From Entoloma clypeatum (lineage: Eukaryota > Basidiomycota > Agaricomycetes > Agaricales > Entolomataceae), in the NCBI GenBank assembly GCA_963565915.1, contig OY751491.1:3348001-3412000 (forward strand): a DNA stretch of 64,000 nt, given 5' to 3'. A program made the position numbers and the translations under genes. The notes beneath the pieces are model-generated. The model was not told the DNA's origin. It saw nothing but the letters and a program-made list of their open reading frames with translations, and made no database searches. Of the stretch, positions 20,130 to 30,985 are shown in pieces (within the stretch, counting starts at the first letter, position 1; every line of letters starts with the position of its first letter).

Positions 20130-20615
20130 GAAAGTTTGACGACGTGGAATACTGGGTGAATGCGGGACATGGAAGGGGGAAGGCAAATTTCGTAGGCATG
20201 TGTTCCGACAGGTCAGACCACTGGGAAAGGGCCTACGTACCGATGTGCAAGTTTTTTTGTGGGTCGGGTGGTTTTGAGGTCTGATGAGTCTAAAAAGACC
20301 TTGTCCCCTGGGCGGAATGTCGGAGTGGTGCTCCGATGCTGGTTGTAGTATCGCGCCATGTCGTCTTTTGCCTTTGTCAGTGCTGCGCAAGCCTCCTCCA
20401 GAGCGGACTTCATCCGCTCACTGAAATCCGCTACCGCCTCGATTTCCGTCCACTTCTCGCGAGGTTCAAATCCCATGTGCGGATGGCGGCCGGTGTCAAT
20501 GTAGAACGGAGTTTGACGTGTCGATGTGTGAACATGGTTGTTGTATGCAAATTCAGCCATCGGAAGCCATTCTTCCCAATCGTCTTGACGTTCATTGACG
20601 AATAGGCGAAGATAT
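20130..20615 (-). pseudogene. pol: G2 pol: integrase C-terminal segment, inverted
   Basis: Read on the minus strand it continues the integrase left at 13644: RLFVNERQDDWEEWLPMAEF, then NNHVHTSTRQTPFYIDTGRH, a GPY/F-type region (KLAHRYVGPFPVV) and SRIHPVFHVVKLS. The next residues (LVPDDPF) lie at 26429 on the plus strand. Its two ends carry the target sites of the two Copia insertions as reverse complements: GATAT at 20611-20615 and GAAAG at 20130-20134. A TGA at 20213-20215 follows PFPVV, likely from CGA. This is the segment flipped by recombination between C1-X and C1-Y. Confidence 0.92.
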
Positions 20616-20925
20616 TGTTGAAGTTCCACCTGGGCGCTAGCCGCAGATGTACTGAGCAACACAGCTACAGTGGAAGTACTCTACTCAACCGTTCTAGTCA
20701 CTTACTTGGATTGGAGAGGGTGAGGCTGGTGAGAGCGGTTGAGGCTGGTAAGAGCGATGGAGCTGGTTAAGAGTCAAGAGACAACTTGTTGACATTGACA
20801 GTTTCCTGGTCTTATATACCGTACTACTGTTTGTACCAACCAAACAAGTATGTAATTGAAGATGTGTAAAGGTCACATGATGTAATCTAATCTAATCTAA
20901 ACTACGTGATGGAAAAGTTTCAACA
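20616..20925 (-). repeat. C1 LTR D (310 bp)
   Basis: Reverse-strand LTR. It shares CCAATCCAAG, CAATGTCAAC and the TTGAGTAG variant with LTR A. A C-run (polypurine tract complement) follows at 20926. Confidence 0.95.
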
Positions 20926-20994
20926 CCCCCCCATATTTAGTACATACTTCTAAATACATCTTACTTTTTCCCATATAGGTACTCTTTTTTTCGT

Positions 20995-23900
20995 CTAGTT
21001 TTTAAGTAATCCAAAGTACGGGATAAACTTGTTGAAGAGGATCTTCCCCAGATTCTTAGTTAAAAGGTCTGCAGGGTTATTTACTCCTTCGATGAATTCG
21101 ACCGTAATAATTCCTTTGGATACTTTTTCTCTGACAAAGTGAAATCGCACGTCGATGTGCTTGGACCGCTTTTCAGTCACAGGGTTGGATGCGATAAAGA
21201 CGGAGCCATTGTTATCTCCATAGATCGGGACTGATCTGATCTGCATCCCAAGTTCGGCAAGCATGCTTCTAAGCCATGTCACTGCGCGACTGCAATCTGA
21301 TAGCGCCATGTATTCTGCTTCCGTGGAAGAGAGGGCAATGGTTTTCTGTGCTGACGAAACCCATGTTACTGCTCCAGATGCCAGTGATATGAAGTAACCA
21401 GTAGTGGATTTCCTGGTGTTTTCATCTGATGCCCAATCGGAGTCTGTAAATGCATAGATCCCTTTCCCAGAATCGCCATCGTACATGATCACGTAATCTT
21501 TTGTCGCCTTCAAATACCTGCAAATATCCCTAGCCACTTCTAAATGGCGTTTGGTAGGGTTTGCGGAGAATTGGGACATTTTGATCATGGCGAAACAAAT
21601 GTCGGGTCTTGTCCCGATCATTAAGTACAATAGTGACCCGATGACAGATTGGTACTTGGATCTGAGTTCCGCATTGGGTTCATCCTCAGACTTCATGGGT
21701 TTGTAGCCCATCGGAAGTGGGGTATGGGTGGCATTGGATTCGCTCATCCCCATTCGTTCGAGTATTTTCTCAAGGTAAGGTACTTGATCAATGAAGATAC
21801 ATTTCCCACGTTGCCTTATTTGGATTGAGAGAAATTCCTTTGGTTCCCCATCGGGCACTAGGTGACCTAGGTCCCTACATTCCCATGTTGTCATGAAGGC
21901 CTTCTTCTTTTCTAGCGTATATTCCTGGTTTGTGCCGAGAAAAGCAGAGTCGTCGACATATATGACGGCGATTACAATTTCCCCTTTGGTACTTTTGTGA
22001 ATGAACACTCCCGCATCAGAGTGAAGCCGGACAAAGCCGAGCTTTTTCATGGAGGAATCAAGTTCTCTCCACCAGGCTAATGGGGCCTGCTTAAGTCCAT
22101 ATAGGGCTTTGTATAGTCGGTACACGAGGTGTTCTTTCCCTTTTACTACGTAGCCCTCAGACTGTCGCATGTAGATTACCTCAAGGAGCGTTCCATAGAG
22201 GAAGGCTGATGAGACGTCCAAGAGTGTCATGAACCACCCTTCAAGGGCTGTCAATGCCAGTATTAGTCGGACGGTTTCATATCTCACGACTGGTGAGAAG
22301 ATCTGATCAAAGTCGATCCCTTCTACCTGTGAAAAGCCTTTTGCGACGAGGCGTGCTTTCAGGCGCCCGTCGGACTTTTCGTTGTAAACCCATTTGTTCC
22401 TTAGAGCTTTCCTTCCTGCAGGCAGGGGTACTAGCTCCGTGATCACCCCGAGGCGTTTGAGCATGTCTAGCTCTTTACGTTCAGCCGCATACCAGTCTTC
22501 TTTATTTGGAAGAGGGTATATGTCTTTATGGGACATTTCAACGATGCCGACTTGGACTGATATTGCCTCCATCAGGAGGTCATTCATCCATGCCGTTTGA
22601 CCGCCCAATCTCCGTCTTCGATCTAATTTTTCAAGATCAGACGCTGGAGTGTCTTCCCCATAGATGCTTCCTGGCATCTTCCGGACTCGTCGTTCCCTGA
22701 TCGGTCGATCTGGTACTTGCTTGGGTTCCGGAGTGGGTACTCGCGGTTCGTCATCAGGCTCACTGGCAGGCAGTTCGTTGTCTGATTCAGGTTGATTCTG
22801 TTCAATGGGAACTGGGTCATGAGGTGTTTCGTTGTGACTATCATTGTCATCATTTCTGGGGATGAGGTCCTCAAACTCATCAGCCAGTTCTGGATTTTCC
22901 ATTTCTGGATGGTTTTCTGGCAAAGGGTCGATGTGGCATCTGGGGTACTTGCTTTCATCAAAGATAGCTTTCCCACCCATGAAAATTGTATTAGTCTCAG
23001 GATCCATGAAACGGTATCCTTTGACCCCTGGTTTTGATCCGAGATAAATCATCAATCGAGATCTAGACTCCAGGGAATTTCTATGTTTTTCCTTTGGGAT
23101 ATACACATATGCCTGACATCCGAAGACTCTGATGCTTGACATATCGGGGATCTCATTGGTCACCCTGAAGTAAGGGGTATTCCATTCGAGATGCTGCATG
23201 GGGGTTCTATTGTAGAGAAACGCTGCATGTTCCAAACAGAATTCCCACCACATAGGGGGTAAGCACGCGTCGAAGCGCAAGGCCTGAGATTTCTCCCACA
23301 GGGTTCGATTTATCCGTTCTGCTCTACCGTTCTGCTGGTGCTGATACGGGAGCGTGACGTCGATCAGAACTCCATGATCGGCAAGTACATCCTTGTATTC
23401 GTCAAACTCTCCACCTCCATCAACTCGCCATTTCTTAGGAGTGGCGGCGAACTGATTCTGGATCATCGCAAGAAATTGTCGCAGTGCCGTGATGGCATCC
23501 GACTTCTTTCTAAGCAAGACAACCCAGACGTGGGATGAAAAATCGTCCAAAAACGTGAGGAAATATTTATATTTATGATATGATGCCGTGGATATCTGTT
23601 TGAGATCGGAATGGATTAGATCAAAGGTTTTGGTTGCCCTTGTCATCGAATTGGGATATGACTGATTCGGCATTTTCCCTTTGAGGCAACCTGTGCAACT
23701 TTCCTGTGATTTCTCACGTACTAGTGTCTCAGGTACCCCTTTGGTACTGGTGGGAATCTTTCGGAGTGCTTGATCATTTGGGTGACCAAGGCACTTGTGC
23801 CATGTTTCGACAGTGATTTCGCTTGAGATCGCATGGATCTGGTCATAGCATATTTCAGTGTCTAACCAGTAAATGGTTTGACCAAGGATGTGGGGCGAAA

Positions 23901-25762
23901 ACTGGATTTTGCTCAGCCCTTTGGAGATGTTAATCTCTCCACAAGTCCCGTCTACTTTGTAACCATGGTTAAGGAAGACGCCTAGAGACAATAGGCATGT
24001 GTCCATGTCCGGGATGTAGAACACCGGTCTGAGAAGATGGGTTTTAACTTCCCCATTTAGGGTGTGCCGTACTGGAACGGCCCCAACTCCGAGTATTTCC
24101 AGTTTCTTCCCTTTAGCTGCAGTTTGGACGAATCACTTGACCGTAAGAGGTCTATAGTATGTGAAGTCTTTGAACTCATGCGTAAAGTGTAGAGAAGCAC
24201 CGGAATCTAATATCCATTGTGCACGTTCTTTTTCCTTACAATGTGTACATTTTTATGTAGATCACTGCTAATGTGATCTACGCACTCTGTACTGGTACTG
24301 GCTAATATATCATACGTCTGTTGAGAGGTATTATTAGCATTCCGCAATTGGTAAGGTTTGAGAAAATATTCTGACGAACCGTCAAGTTCAATCTCGTCCT
24401 CAAATACATCCGGCCCCATCCTTTCCTGGTCGATATCCATCATCTTCAGCGATTCTTCTATCGACGGGGCTACGCGACGCTGTTTAGCCGGCCTTTCGTC
24501 GATGTCAGGGATGATGGTATCCAAGATACGAAGGTTCGATCCAGAGGGTTGTGCGCCGATCTCTCAGGCGAGTTTTCACACCCTGTCGTTCTTTTTCCAC
24601 ACTGACGGCTTTCCAGAAGGAAGCCCGGTGTACTGGGAAGGAGGAGGGTTCATGTGTTGCAGTAGTGACTGCATCCTTTCTGGCTCAGGTTGTGCAGTAA
24701 AGGAGATCTTTCCGCGACCAGTTACGGTGGTGAAAGACGGTGCATGATGAGGAGGGAGAGGGCAAGGGGCATGTTGACGAGGAGGAAGGGGACAAGGAGC
24801 AGGACAACGAGGGATGTGCTCAATAGCTGGTGCGATGAACTCGACCATCTCCTCGGCTTGGTCGGACTCGTTGTCCGCATTGTTGGCGCATTTCTTCTGG
24901 TTGCGCCAGCGTCCCTTTCCCTTCTTCTTTTCAGAAGCGGTACTCGGGTCAGTCGAGTTAGGCTGCTCGTCAGCATTGTTCTGCGAGGTACTCGGCTTTT
25001 GCTGCTTTTCCCATTTGGGGTCCTGCCCCTTTCGCTTAGTCCTGGAGAGCTTCCGGGCCTGCTCGTTGGACGCCCGAGTAGACCCTATCGCATACTTGCG
25101 CCTGTACTCCGAAATGATGCTGTCGGAGACGGCCTGCCATGTGAAGTCATCGGCGTCGTAGACCTGGAAGAGGGCGGTGGAGAGAGACGACCAGGCATCA
25201 GGAATCGCACTTGCGAAGATCATAGCCTGCATCAGATCAGGCACAATGAATTTCGAGTCGCTGAGGTGAGCGCAGAGAGATCCAAGGCGCTCAATTTCCG
25301 GTACGGGGTCGCGACCTGACAGCTTGAAGGAGGCAGCAGCTTTGAAGTCGCCAAATATGGTGGCGGGGGAGACCTTTGAATAGGAGTCCTTCAATGACGT
25401 CCAGGCCTCTTTTGAGGTTGCGGCATCCTTGATGTGCCTCCTGATTGCTTCGGAGACTTTGAGACGGATGGAACCCAGAGCCATGTCGTCGTCTCTAATC
25501 CAGGTCTTCCTTTCTTTGTGGAAGGCGGGTTGGTCAAGGTGATAGTGACCACCGGAGGTTGAGTCGCAGATGTCGAGGTGGCGGAGGCAGGGGTGGAGAC
25601 CGTGACCGTAAAGTCCTTGATGTCGGGGCGCTCAATGTCGCCGGATACGAGGCGCCAGACTCCTTGATGGAGAAGGTACGATTTCATTTTTTCGGCCCAA
25701 CTCTGGTAGTCAATGCCGTCGAAGATGGTGATGGAGTCGAGGGCGGAGCGAGAGGTAGACAT
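20995..25762 (-). pseudogene. gag-pol: C1-Y gag-pol, several frameshifts and stops
   Basis: The start ATG is at 25762 (STSRSALDSITIFDGIDYQS). Breaks in reading order: a 1-bp frameshift near 25520 in Gag; stops around 24583 and 24566 (after KKNDRV); a small deletion before the protease that removes the HFASC motif and shifts the frame (near 24240); and a TGA at 24133-24135 where C1-X and C1d have CGA (K-FVQTA). From 24024 to 20995 the frame is open for 1009 residues and includes integrase, RT with YVDD, and RNase H. The middle, with its stops, is copied in C1c at about 37021-40063. It is non-autonomous. Confidence 0.9.
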
Positions 25763-25773
25763 TTTTAATGAGT

Positions 25774-26209
25774 CTAAAAGGAGTTCTCCCAATCAGTGAT
25801 GTTCTTGATTTTTAGAGAAAACAAATAAATGATTCCTCATAACATATTCCCTTCAGGAATAGTGGTTGTGGGAAAAACCCTTTTTGTCAGAAGTGTATGA
25901 GGTACGATCAACGTTTCCACATGATGTGTACTAAGTTAATCCCCTTAGGGACACTTCATGACAGGTACTTGTCATAATGACGTTCCCAGGTTCATGTGTG
26001 AAGAAGTATGACTCAGAACCTAGATCTTTTGATTGGTTCTTTGCCAACCAGGGTAGAGTGGGCAGGTACTCGCTGTTGCCAGCGTTCCCAAGTCCCTCTG
26101 CTATCCGGGGCCCATAACCTGTTGAAGTTCCACCTGGGCGCTAGCCGCAGATGTACTGAGCAACACAGCTACAGTGGAAGTACTCTACTCTACCGTTCTA
26201 GTCACTTAC
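25774..26209 (-). other. Predicted 5' leader intron of C1-Y
   Basis: On the minus strand, the GTAAGT donor is at 26209-26204 in LTR E and TTTTAG ends at 25774, 11 bp before the gag ATG. The layout is the same as in C1-X, C1c and C1d. Confidence 0.45.
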
Positions 26210-26428
26210 ATGGTTTGGAGAGGGTGAGGTTGGTGAGAGCGGTTGAGGCTGGTAAGAGCGATGGAGCTGGTTAAGAGTCAAGAGACAACTTGTTGATATT
26301 GACAGTTTCCTGGTCTTATATACCGTACTACTGTTTGTATCAACCAAATAAGTATGTAATCGAAGAAGTCTAAGGTCACATGATATAATCTAATCTAATC
26401 TAATCTACGTGATGGAAAAGTTTCAACA
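26120..26428 (-). repeat. C1 LTR E (309 bp)
   Basis: 5' LTR of Y, with the primer-site sequence (GGGCCCATAACC on the plus strand) next to it at 26108-26119. It shares CACCAACCTC and CCAAACCATG with LTR C. CTTTC at 26429-26433 is its outer target duplicate. Confidence 0.95.
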
Positions 26429-26737
26429 CTTTCACTAGTTCCCGACGACCCTTTCCGACGCCAAGTCCGCTCTCCTCCGCCTCCGACGGTAGTCGGAGAA
26501 GAATTGGAGTACAATGTTGAAAACCTCTTGGACAGCCAACTGCATTGAGGCAAGCTTCAATTCTTGGTCAAATGGAAGGGATATGGCTACGAAGAGAATT
26601 CCTGGGAAGCAGAAGACAATGTCCACGCTCCACGCCTAGTCCGCGACTTCTACCGACGTCATCTGGGAGCTCTGCGTCGGATCTCCGCTGCGATATTCGA
26701 CTCGTTTCGCCTGACACGTCGAGACGCCGTGCCTTGA
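26429..26737 (+). pseudogene. pol: G2 pol: chromodomain end
   Basis: The frame starts after the Copia target site and reads LSLVPDDPFRRQVRSPPPPT, then a chromodomain: LEYNVENLLDSQLH, stop, GKLQFLVKWKGYGYEENSWE, and RLVRDFYRRH. The aromatic cage positions (Y in EYNVE, W in VKWKGY, W in NSWE) are present. A TGA at 26545-26547 sits where related chromodomains have Arg (R-GKLQFLVKW). The ORF ends at TGA 26737 and is followed at once by a G-run and the 3' LTR. Confidence 0.9.
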
Positions 26738-26748
26738 AGGGGGGGTGA

Positions 26749-27127
26749 TGTAAGGGCAACCACTTTGCACTTTCCCTTTCCTTTCATTTCCACCATCTCC
26801 GACGTCCTCCGACGTCCTCCGATCGTATCCGTTGCCTCCGACATCTTATTCACCTCTCCGCACCTCTCCACATCTGACGACTCCGTGCCCCTCCGCTCCT
26901 CCGCACGTCGGATCGCAGGTACTATCATTCATCTTGTTTCCATTCATCCCCCATCCCTACTCCCGACCATTACTCATCATTCATATGTCTCGTTTTATCT
27001 TTTATTTCATATCTCATTTTACTATTTATTCAGTAACTAGCTTGCAAGGGAATCCTTAGAACTTTCTCTTCGGATCTCCCTTGCAAGTATCTGAGTTCGA
27101 GTCTTGGAACGTAAGGTCGCCCTTACA
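26749..27127 (+). repeat. 3' LTR of G2 (379 bp)
   Basis: TGTAAGGGC...GCCCTTACA; nearly identical to 3317-3692, with small indels such as TATTTATTCAGTAAC versus TATTTATCTAAC. GCTGT follows at 27128. Confidence 0.95.
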
Positions 27128-27326
27128 GCTGTCAAGCGGAAAGGACAGGAACCCCGCTGGCGCAATGGTCCGGGACCTGCTGATGCTTCTGGATCAAACC
27201 AGAATTCCGGCAAACCTCAGCAACAGAACAAAGGAAAAGGAAAGGCAAAGGAAACACCGTTGAATAACTCTGGTGATCAAAATAAGAAGCAGCCGTTTGT
27301 ACCCTAAAAGGAAGGGTCATGGAGTT
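27128..27326 (+). pseudogene. gag: C2 gag: basic nucleocapsid-like segment
   Basis: Continues the C2 Gag after G2: AVKRKGQEPRWRNGPGPADA, then a Gln/Lys/Gly-rich tract (KPQQQNKGKGKAKE). As in C1 (KRKGQDPKWEKQQK), a lysine-rich tract takes the place of a CCHC zinc knuckle. A TAA at 27305-27307 ends QPFVP; without it the frame carries on (KEGSWS) across the G1b insertion to 32942. GAGTT at 27322-27326 is the left TSD of G1b. Confidence 0.8.
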
Positions 27327-27643
27327 TGTTATGCTTAACAAACCGTTCCAAGGTTCGGGCAGAGTATGCAGGAAAGTGGAAAGGCGAAGAGCAATGTGAT
27401 TGCTAAATCTAAGGAATCTACTACAGTATAAGAGGTTTATATAGGTACTGACTATAGGTGATAGCGGATAAGTCAGTACTGCGGAAGGCAGTGCGCATGA
27501 CTAAAGCTACTGCGGAATGAGTCAGCGTGGTAGCGAACGGAATGGAAATAGATGTTGCGACATAATGTATTCGTAAGAGGGCGCCGAGCTGGGCCGATAA
27601 GTAAAAGTGATGACGTCGTCCGTATACCGTAGAGTCCGTAACA
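27327..27643 (-). repeat. 3' LTR of G1b (317 bp)
   Basis: 54 bp shorter than the 5' LTR (371 bp). The missing part lies in the TGACTCA-type repeat array and probably went by slippage between ACTGCGGA repeats. Confidence 0.93.
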
Positions 27644-27677
27644 TGTTCCCCTCTTCAAGCTCTGTGTCCTCACAGAG

Positions 27678-28028
27678 TCATTGTCCCCATCCCTCGTTGT
27701 TGCCGGGATCGGACCAATTCGGGCTCTCCTTGAGGCTCCAATCATATATCAATTCCTCGTTGATGGCAACTGCGAGTTCGAGGCCTTTGATAGCCAGCCG
27801 AATGCGTCGATTCTCAATCACGAGGGTGCTGGTGTAATTTCCGAGAATTTGTTTTTCCTCGGGACTCGGGGCGACGGGGAGGTTGGACAGCGAGTGAAGC
27901 CGGATATGCATCTGGCGATGAAGGAGGTCGGCAAGGGAAGTTTCGAGGGCATGGATTTGGTCTCGCATGGAGAGTGCTTCGTTCATGAGGGCGGCAATGG
28001 CGGGGTTGATGTCGGTGGTGTTGGACAT
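27678..28028 (-). CDS. G1b ORF3 (116 aa)
   Basis: Intact copy of the G1 accessory ORF: ATG at 28028, stop at 27678. The protein reads the same as that of G1a (SNTTDINPAIAALMNEALSM ... EGWGQ). It lies between the pol stop (28162) and the hairpin plus polypurine tract of the 3' LTR, with a 133-bp pyrimidine-rich spacer that could hold a sub-genomic promoter or splice acceptor (speculative). Two predicted helices, a polar Trp-rich tail, no membrane segment; function unknown. It stays open in a copy whose pol is badly broken, which fits either recent decay of pol or mutation chance over a short ORF. Confidence 0.78.
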   Translation of the reverse strand: MSNTTDINPAIAALMNEALSMRDQIHALETSLADLLHRQMHIRLHSLSNLPVAPSPEEKQILGNYTSTLVIENRRIRLAIKGLELAVAINEELIYDWSLKESPNWSDPGNNEGWGQ

Positions 28029-28161
28029 GGCGGTGAGGATGGTTGAGAGATAGAAGAAGAAGGGGGAGGCTATATTGGGCAGGGAAAAGACTAGAGCGGG
28101 GAACTCGGTGTGTGGTTGACTGATGAAGGTCGATACTGTTATGGATTTCAAACACTGTCTT

Positions 28162-30944
28162 TTATCGTGGGCGAGACGGGTTCTGCCGATGGAAATCACG
28201 GATCAAATCTTGAGCGTTCTGAACATTAGCTCGAGGTTCCCACGTGTTCTCTTCTGGGCCATATCCTTCCCACTGGACGAGGTACTGGATCTTTCCACAG
28301 AACTTTCGAGAGTCTAGAATTGTGGACACATGGTACTCTTCTCGTCCTTCAACAATGATCGGGTCAGGGGCTGGTTTCTTCTTCTGGATGGCGTACTTCG
28401 GGGTTTCGTAAGGCGACAACAGGGTCTCGTTAAACACAGGGTGAATCATTTTCCAAGTCTTTGGAAGATCAAGAAGGTATGCGCTAGCCCCTTTCTTCTC
28501 TAGGACCTTGAATGGTCCATGTCGGAGTGCGTCAAGTTTCTTCGAGGGACGGTTAGTTCTGATGTTAGTCCCTTCCAGCCACACCTTGTCTCCAATGCGG
28601 TAGTTCCGAGATGGACTCCGTCGTGTATCAACTGTCTTCTTCATCTGATCCTGTGCCTGTTTCAGCGCTGCATTGGCTTCTTCTCGTGCTTGTTTGAGTT
28701 TTTCCAAGAAGCTGTTGGCAGCCGGGTTGGTGTCTTCCAACACAAGTTCTCCCTTCCAAGGATGTAAGCCATAGTTGAGGTAGAATGGTGTGTGCTTCAT
28801 CGCCTGATGTTCTTTGTCATTGTACTGGAATTTGGCGATTGCGATCCATTCAGCCCAATCATCTTGCAGATGGTTGACGAAGTTTCGTAAGAACGCTTCT
28901 GTTTCCTGATGCAATCGTTCAGCCTGTCCATCAGTCTGTGGATGGTATGCGGTGGACAGATTCCTTTTGATCCCTAACATGCGGCAAAGTATCTCCATGA
29001 ACTTCGCGGCGAACTGTGGTCCCCTGTCACTGATGATTTTCTTGGGGATTCCGTGGAGCTTCCATATCTGATCCCGATAGATCTTGGCTAATCCTTCAGC
29101 CGATAATTCCACGGTTGTCAGAATGAGATGGAGCATCTTCGAATGTCTGTCCGTGATGACCAGAATCACATTCTTTCCATCGGACTCTGGTATCGGTCCC
29201 ACAACGTCAATCCCTATGTCTTCCCATGGATGACTTGGTGCTGCATGGGGGTGTAGCGGAGCATGTCGTTTCTGTCTGTTGATCTTGTTGCGCTGACAGG
29301 TGTCGCAACCCTTTATGTATTTCTTTACATCATGCAGGATGGTAGGCCACCAGTAGGTGCGAGTGAGGAGTTCATGTGTTCGATACTGTCCTGGATGTCC
29401 AGCCACTGGTGCATCGTGCGATTCAAACATCAGTTCTTGACGCAGTTGTGGGTCTGGTGGAACATAGACTTGTTCGCCTGCATATGTGATGCCGTTTTCC
29501 TGTTGATACCAATGAGGATTCTTTTTTAGACCCTGGGCTACTTCTGTCTCCATGTGGTTTGAACCCTTGATGCGTGCGATCCACGGATTTTCGATGGTTG
29601 TGATGTTTCCAATCTTGATGGAATCTGATGTTTCACCCCCTTCAAAGAATTGTTCCTCTGTGAACATCTCCATATGTACCACATCTTCTGATTCCAATCA
29701 TTTCAAAAATAGTCCCTCCTTGAGCATTTGGTCACTGTCTTGTGGTTCGAGTTCCGTTTCATACCATGGTAAACACGATAGGATATCTGCTTTTGCATTT
29801 GTCTTGCCAGGCACATGCCGTAGTTCGAAGTCATAGTCTTGTAACTTCATCTTCCAGCGCCTTTGTCGTTGATTTAGGTCCTGAGGATGGCGGAAATACT
29901 CCAGGTTCTTGTGATCAGTTAAGATCTCGAAGCGTTCCCTGGCTTCGAGCAGATAGTGTCTCCAATCTTTCAGTGCTTCCATGACTGCCAAGAGCTCTTT
30001 GTCGTATATCTCGTAATTTTGTTCGGCCGCGGACATGGTCCGTGACAAGAACATGATAGGATGCCATTTGTCATCCTGTTTTTGAGAGAGTACAGCCCCA
30101 ATTGCATAGCCCGATGCATCGGTTTCGACCCTGAACTGTCCATCTGGTTTTGGTAATGCCAAGACTGGTGCCGATGTGATCACCTGTATGAGACCTTCAA
30201 ATGCCTTTTGTTCCGTTGGTCCCCAAGTAAACGCAGTGCTGCCTGTGAGCGCGGTGAGTGGTTTTGCGATGTTTGAGTACCCTTCAATGAAACGTCAATA
30301 GAAGTTAGCAAACCCAAGGAACTTCTGAACTTCCTTTTTTGATGTGGGTGCTCGCCAGTTTCGGATTGTGTCCACCTTTTCGGTTTCCATCTCAACACGT
30401 CCTTCACCAACGACATATCCCAATATGGGGCATTACGTTACTTCCCAGAAACACTTCTTCTCCTTCAGGAACAAGTCATTGTCCGATAGGATCTGCAGAA
30501 TTTCTTCGGTGTTTCGCGCGAGTTCTCCCTTGGTTTTACCAATAACCACGATGTCATCCATGTAGATCATGCAGATGCGTCGGCGGATCTGGTCCCGGAA
30601 TAGACTAGCCATCATCTGAGAGAATGTTCCTGGGGAGTTGCAGAGGCCGAAAAACATGACCAATGGTTCGAACAATCCCTGACTGGTGAGGAAGGCAGCC
30701 TTCCATTCATCGCCTTCTTTAAGAGGTTCTGTTCGCATACTATTCTGGGATGGATGCATGTGCGTTCACATCCGCTATCAACCTCAGGTCGAATGACCTT
30801 TGGTCCTCGTCGTGTTTTGAGTTGAGCTAACAACCTGACCTCTCGTTGTTTCGGAGGTTTGTCTCCTTTTACAATCTTAGTCGACGCAGCGGCTCGCTTG
30901 GCAGGGATGACATAGGTTCTATTGTCTGCGGTCATACAAGGCAA
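28162..30944 (-). pseudogene. pol: G1b pol, protease and RT N-terminus deleted, three stops
   Basis: Starts near 30944 (PCMTADNRTYVIPAKRAAAS) and keeps the protease DSG (EVDSGCERTCIHP). After EQNL it jumps to KEGDEWKAAFLTS near 30720. About 0.86 kb is lost compared with G1c, covering the protease remainder and the first RT motifs, and the frame shifts. RT YMDD and RNase H remain. Stops: TAA in EVT-CPILGY (about 30434), TGA at 30295-30297 (FANFY-RFIEG, CGA in G1c) and TGA at 29698-29700 (CGA in G1c). From 29697 to 28162 the integrase and chromodomain are open for 511 codons. Confidence 0.92.
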
Positions 30945-30985
30945 GCAAGTCCGTTTAATAGATAAGGGTCGCGACTTAGCGTCGT

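Larger units (their letters stand above)
20616..26428 (-). mobile_element. Ty1/Copia C1 element Y (right partner of the inversion)
   Basis: Minus-strand element with 3' LTR D (20616-20925), gag-pol and 5' LTR E (26120-26428). The flanks are GATAT on the left and CTTTC on the right, which do not match each other. LTR D resembles LTR A and LTR E resembles LTR C, as expected if X and Y exchanged halves. Confidence 0.9.
3317..27127 (+). mobile_element. Ty3/Gypsy chromovirus family G2 carrying a LINE and two Copia insertions
   Basis: Bounded by two LTRs (3317-3692 and 26749-27127) and perfect TSDs GCTGT (3312-3316 and 27128-27132). Its own sequence is 3317-6304, about 12978-13644, 20130-20615 (inverted) and 26429-27127. 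RT C-terminus and RNase H are missing at the LINE. The chromodomain ORF runs straight into the polypurine tract before the 3' LTR, so G2 has no third ORF, unlike G1 and G4. Confidence 0.93.

Noticed and set aside
26749..27127. Long pyrimidine-rich stretch and GACGTC repeats as a host promoter
   Set aside because: It is the G2 LTR, present in both ends of the element.
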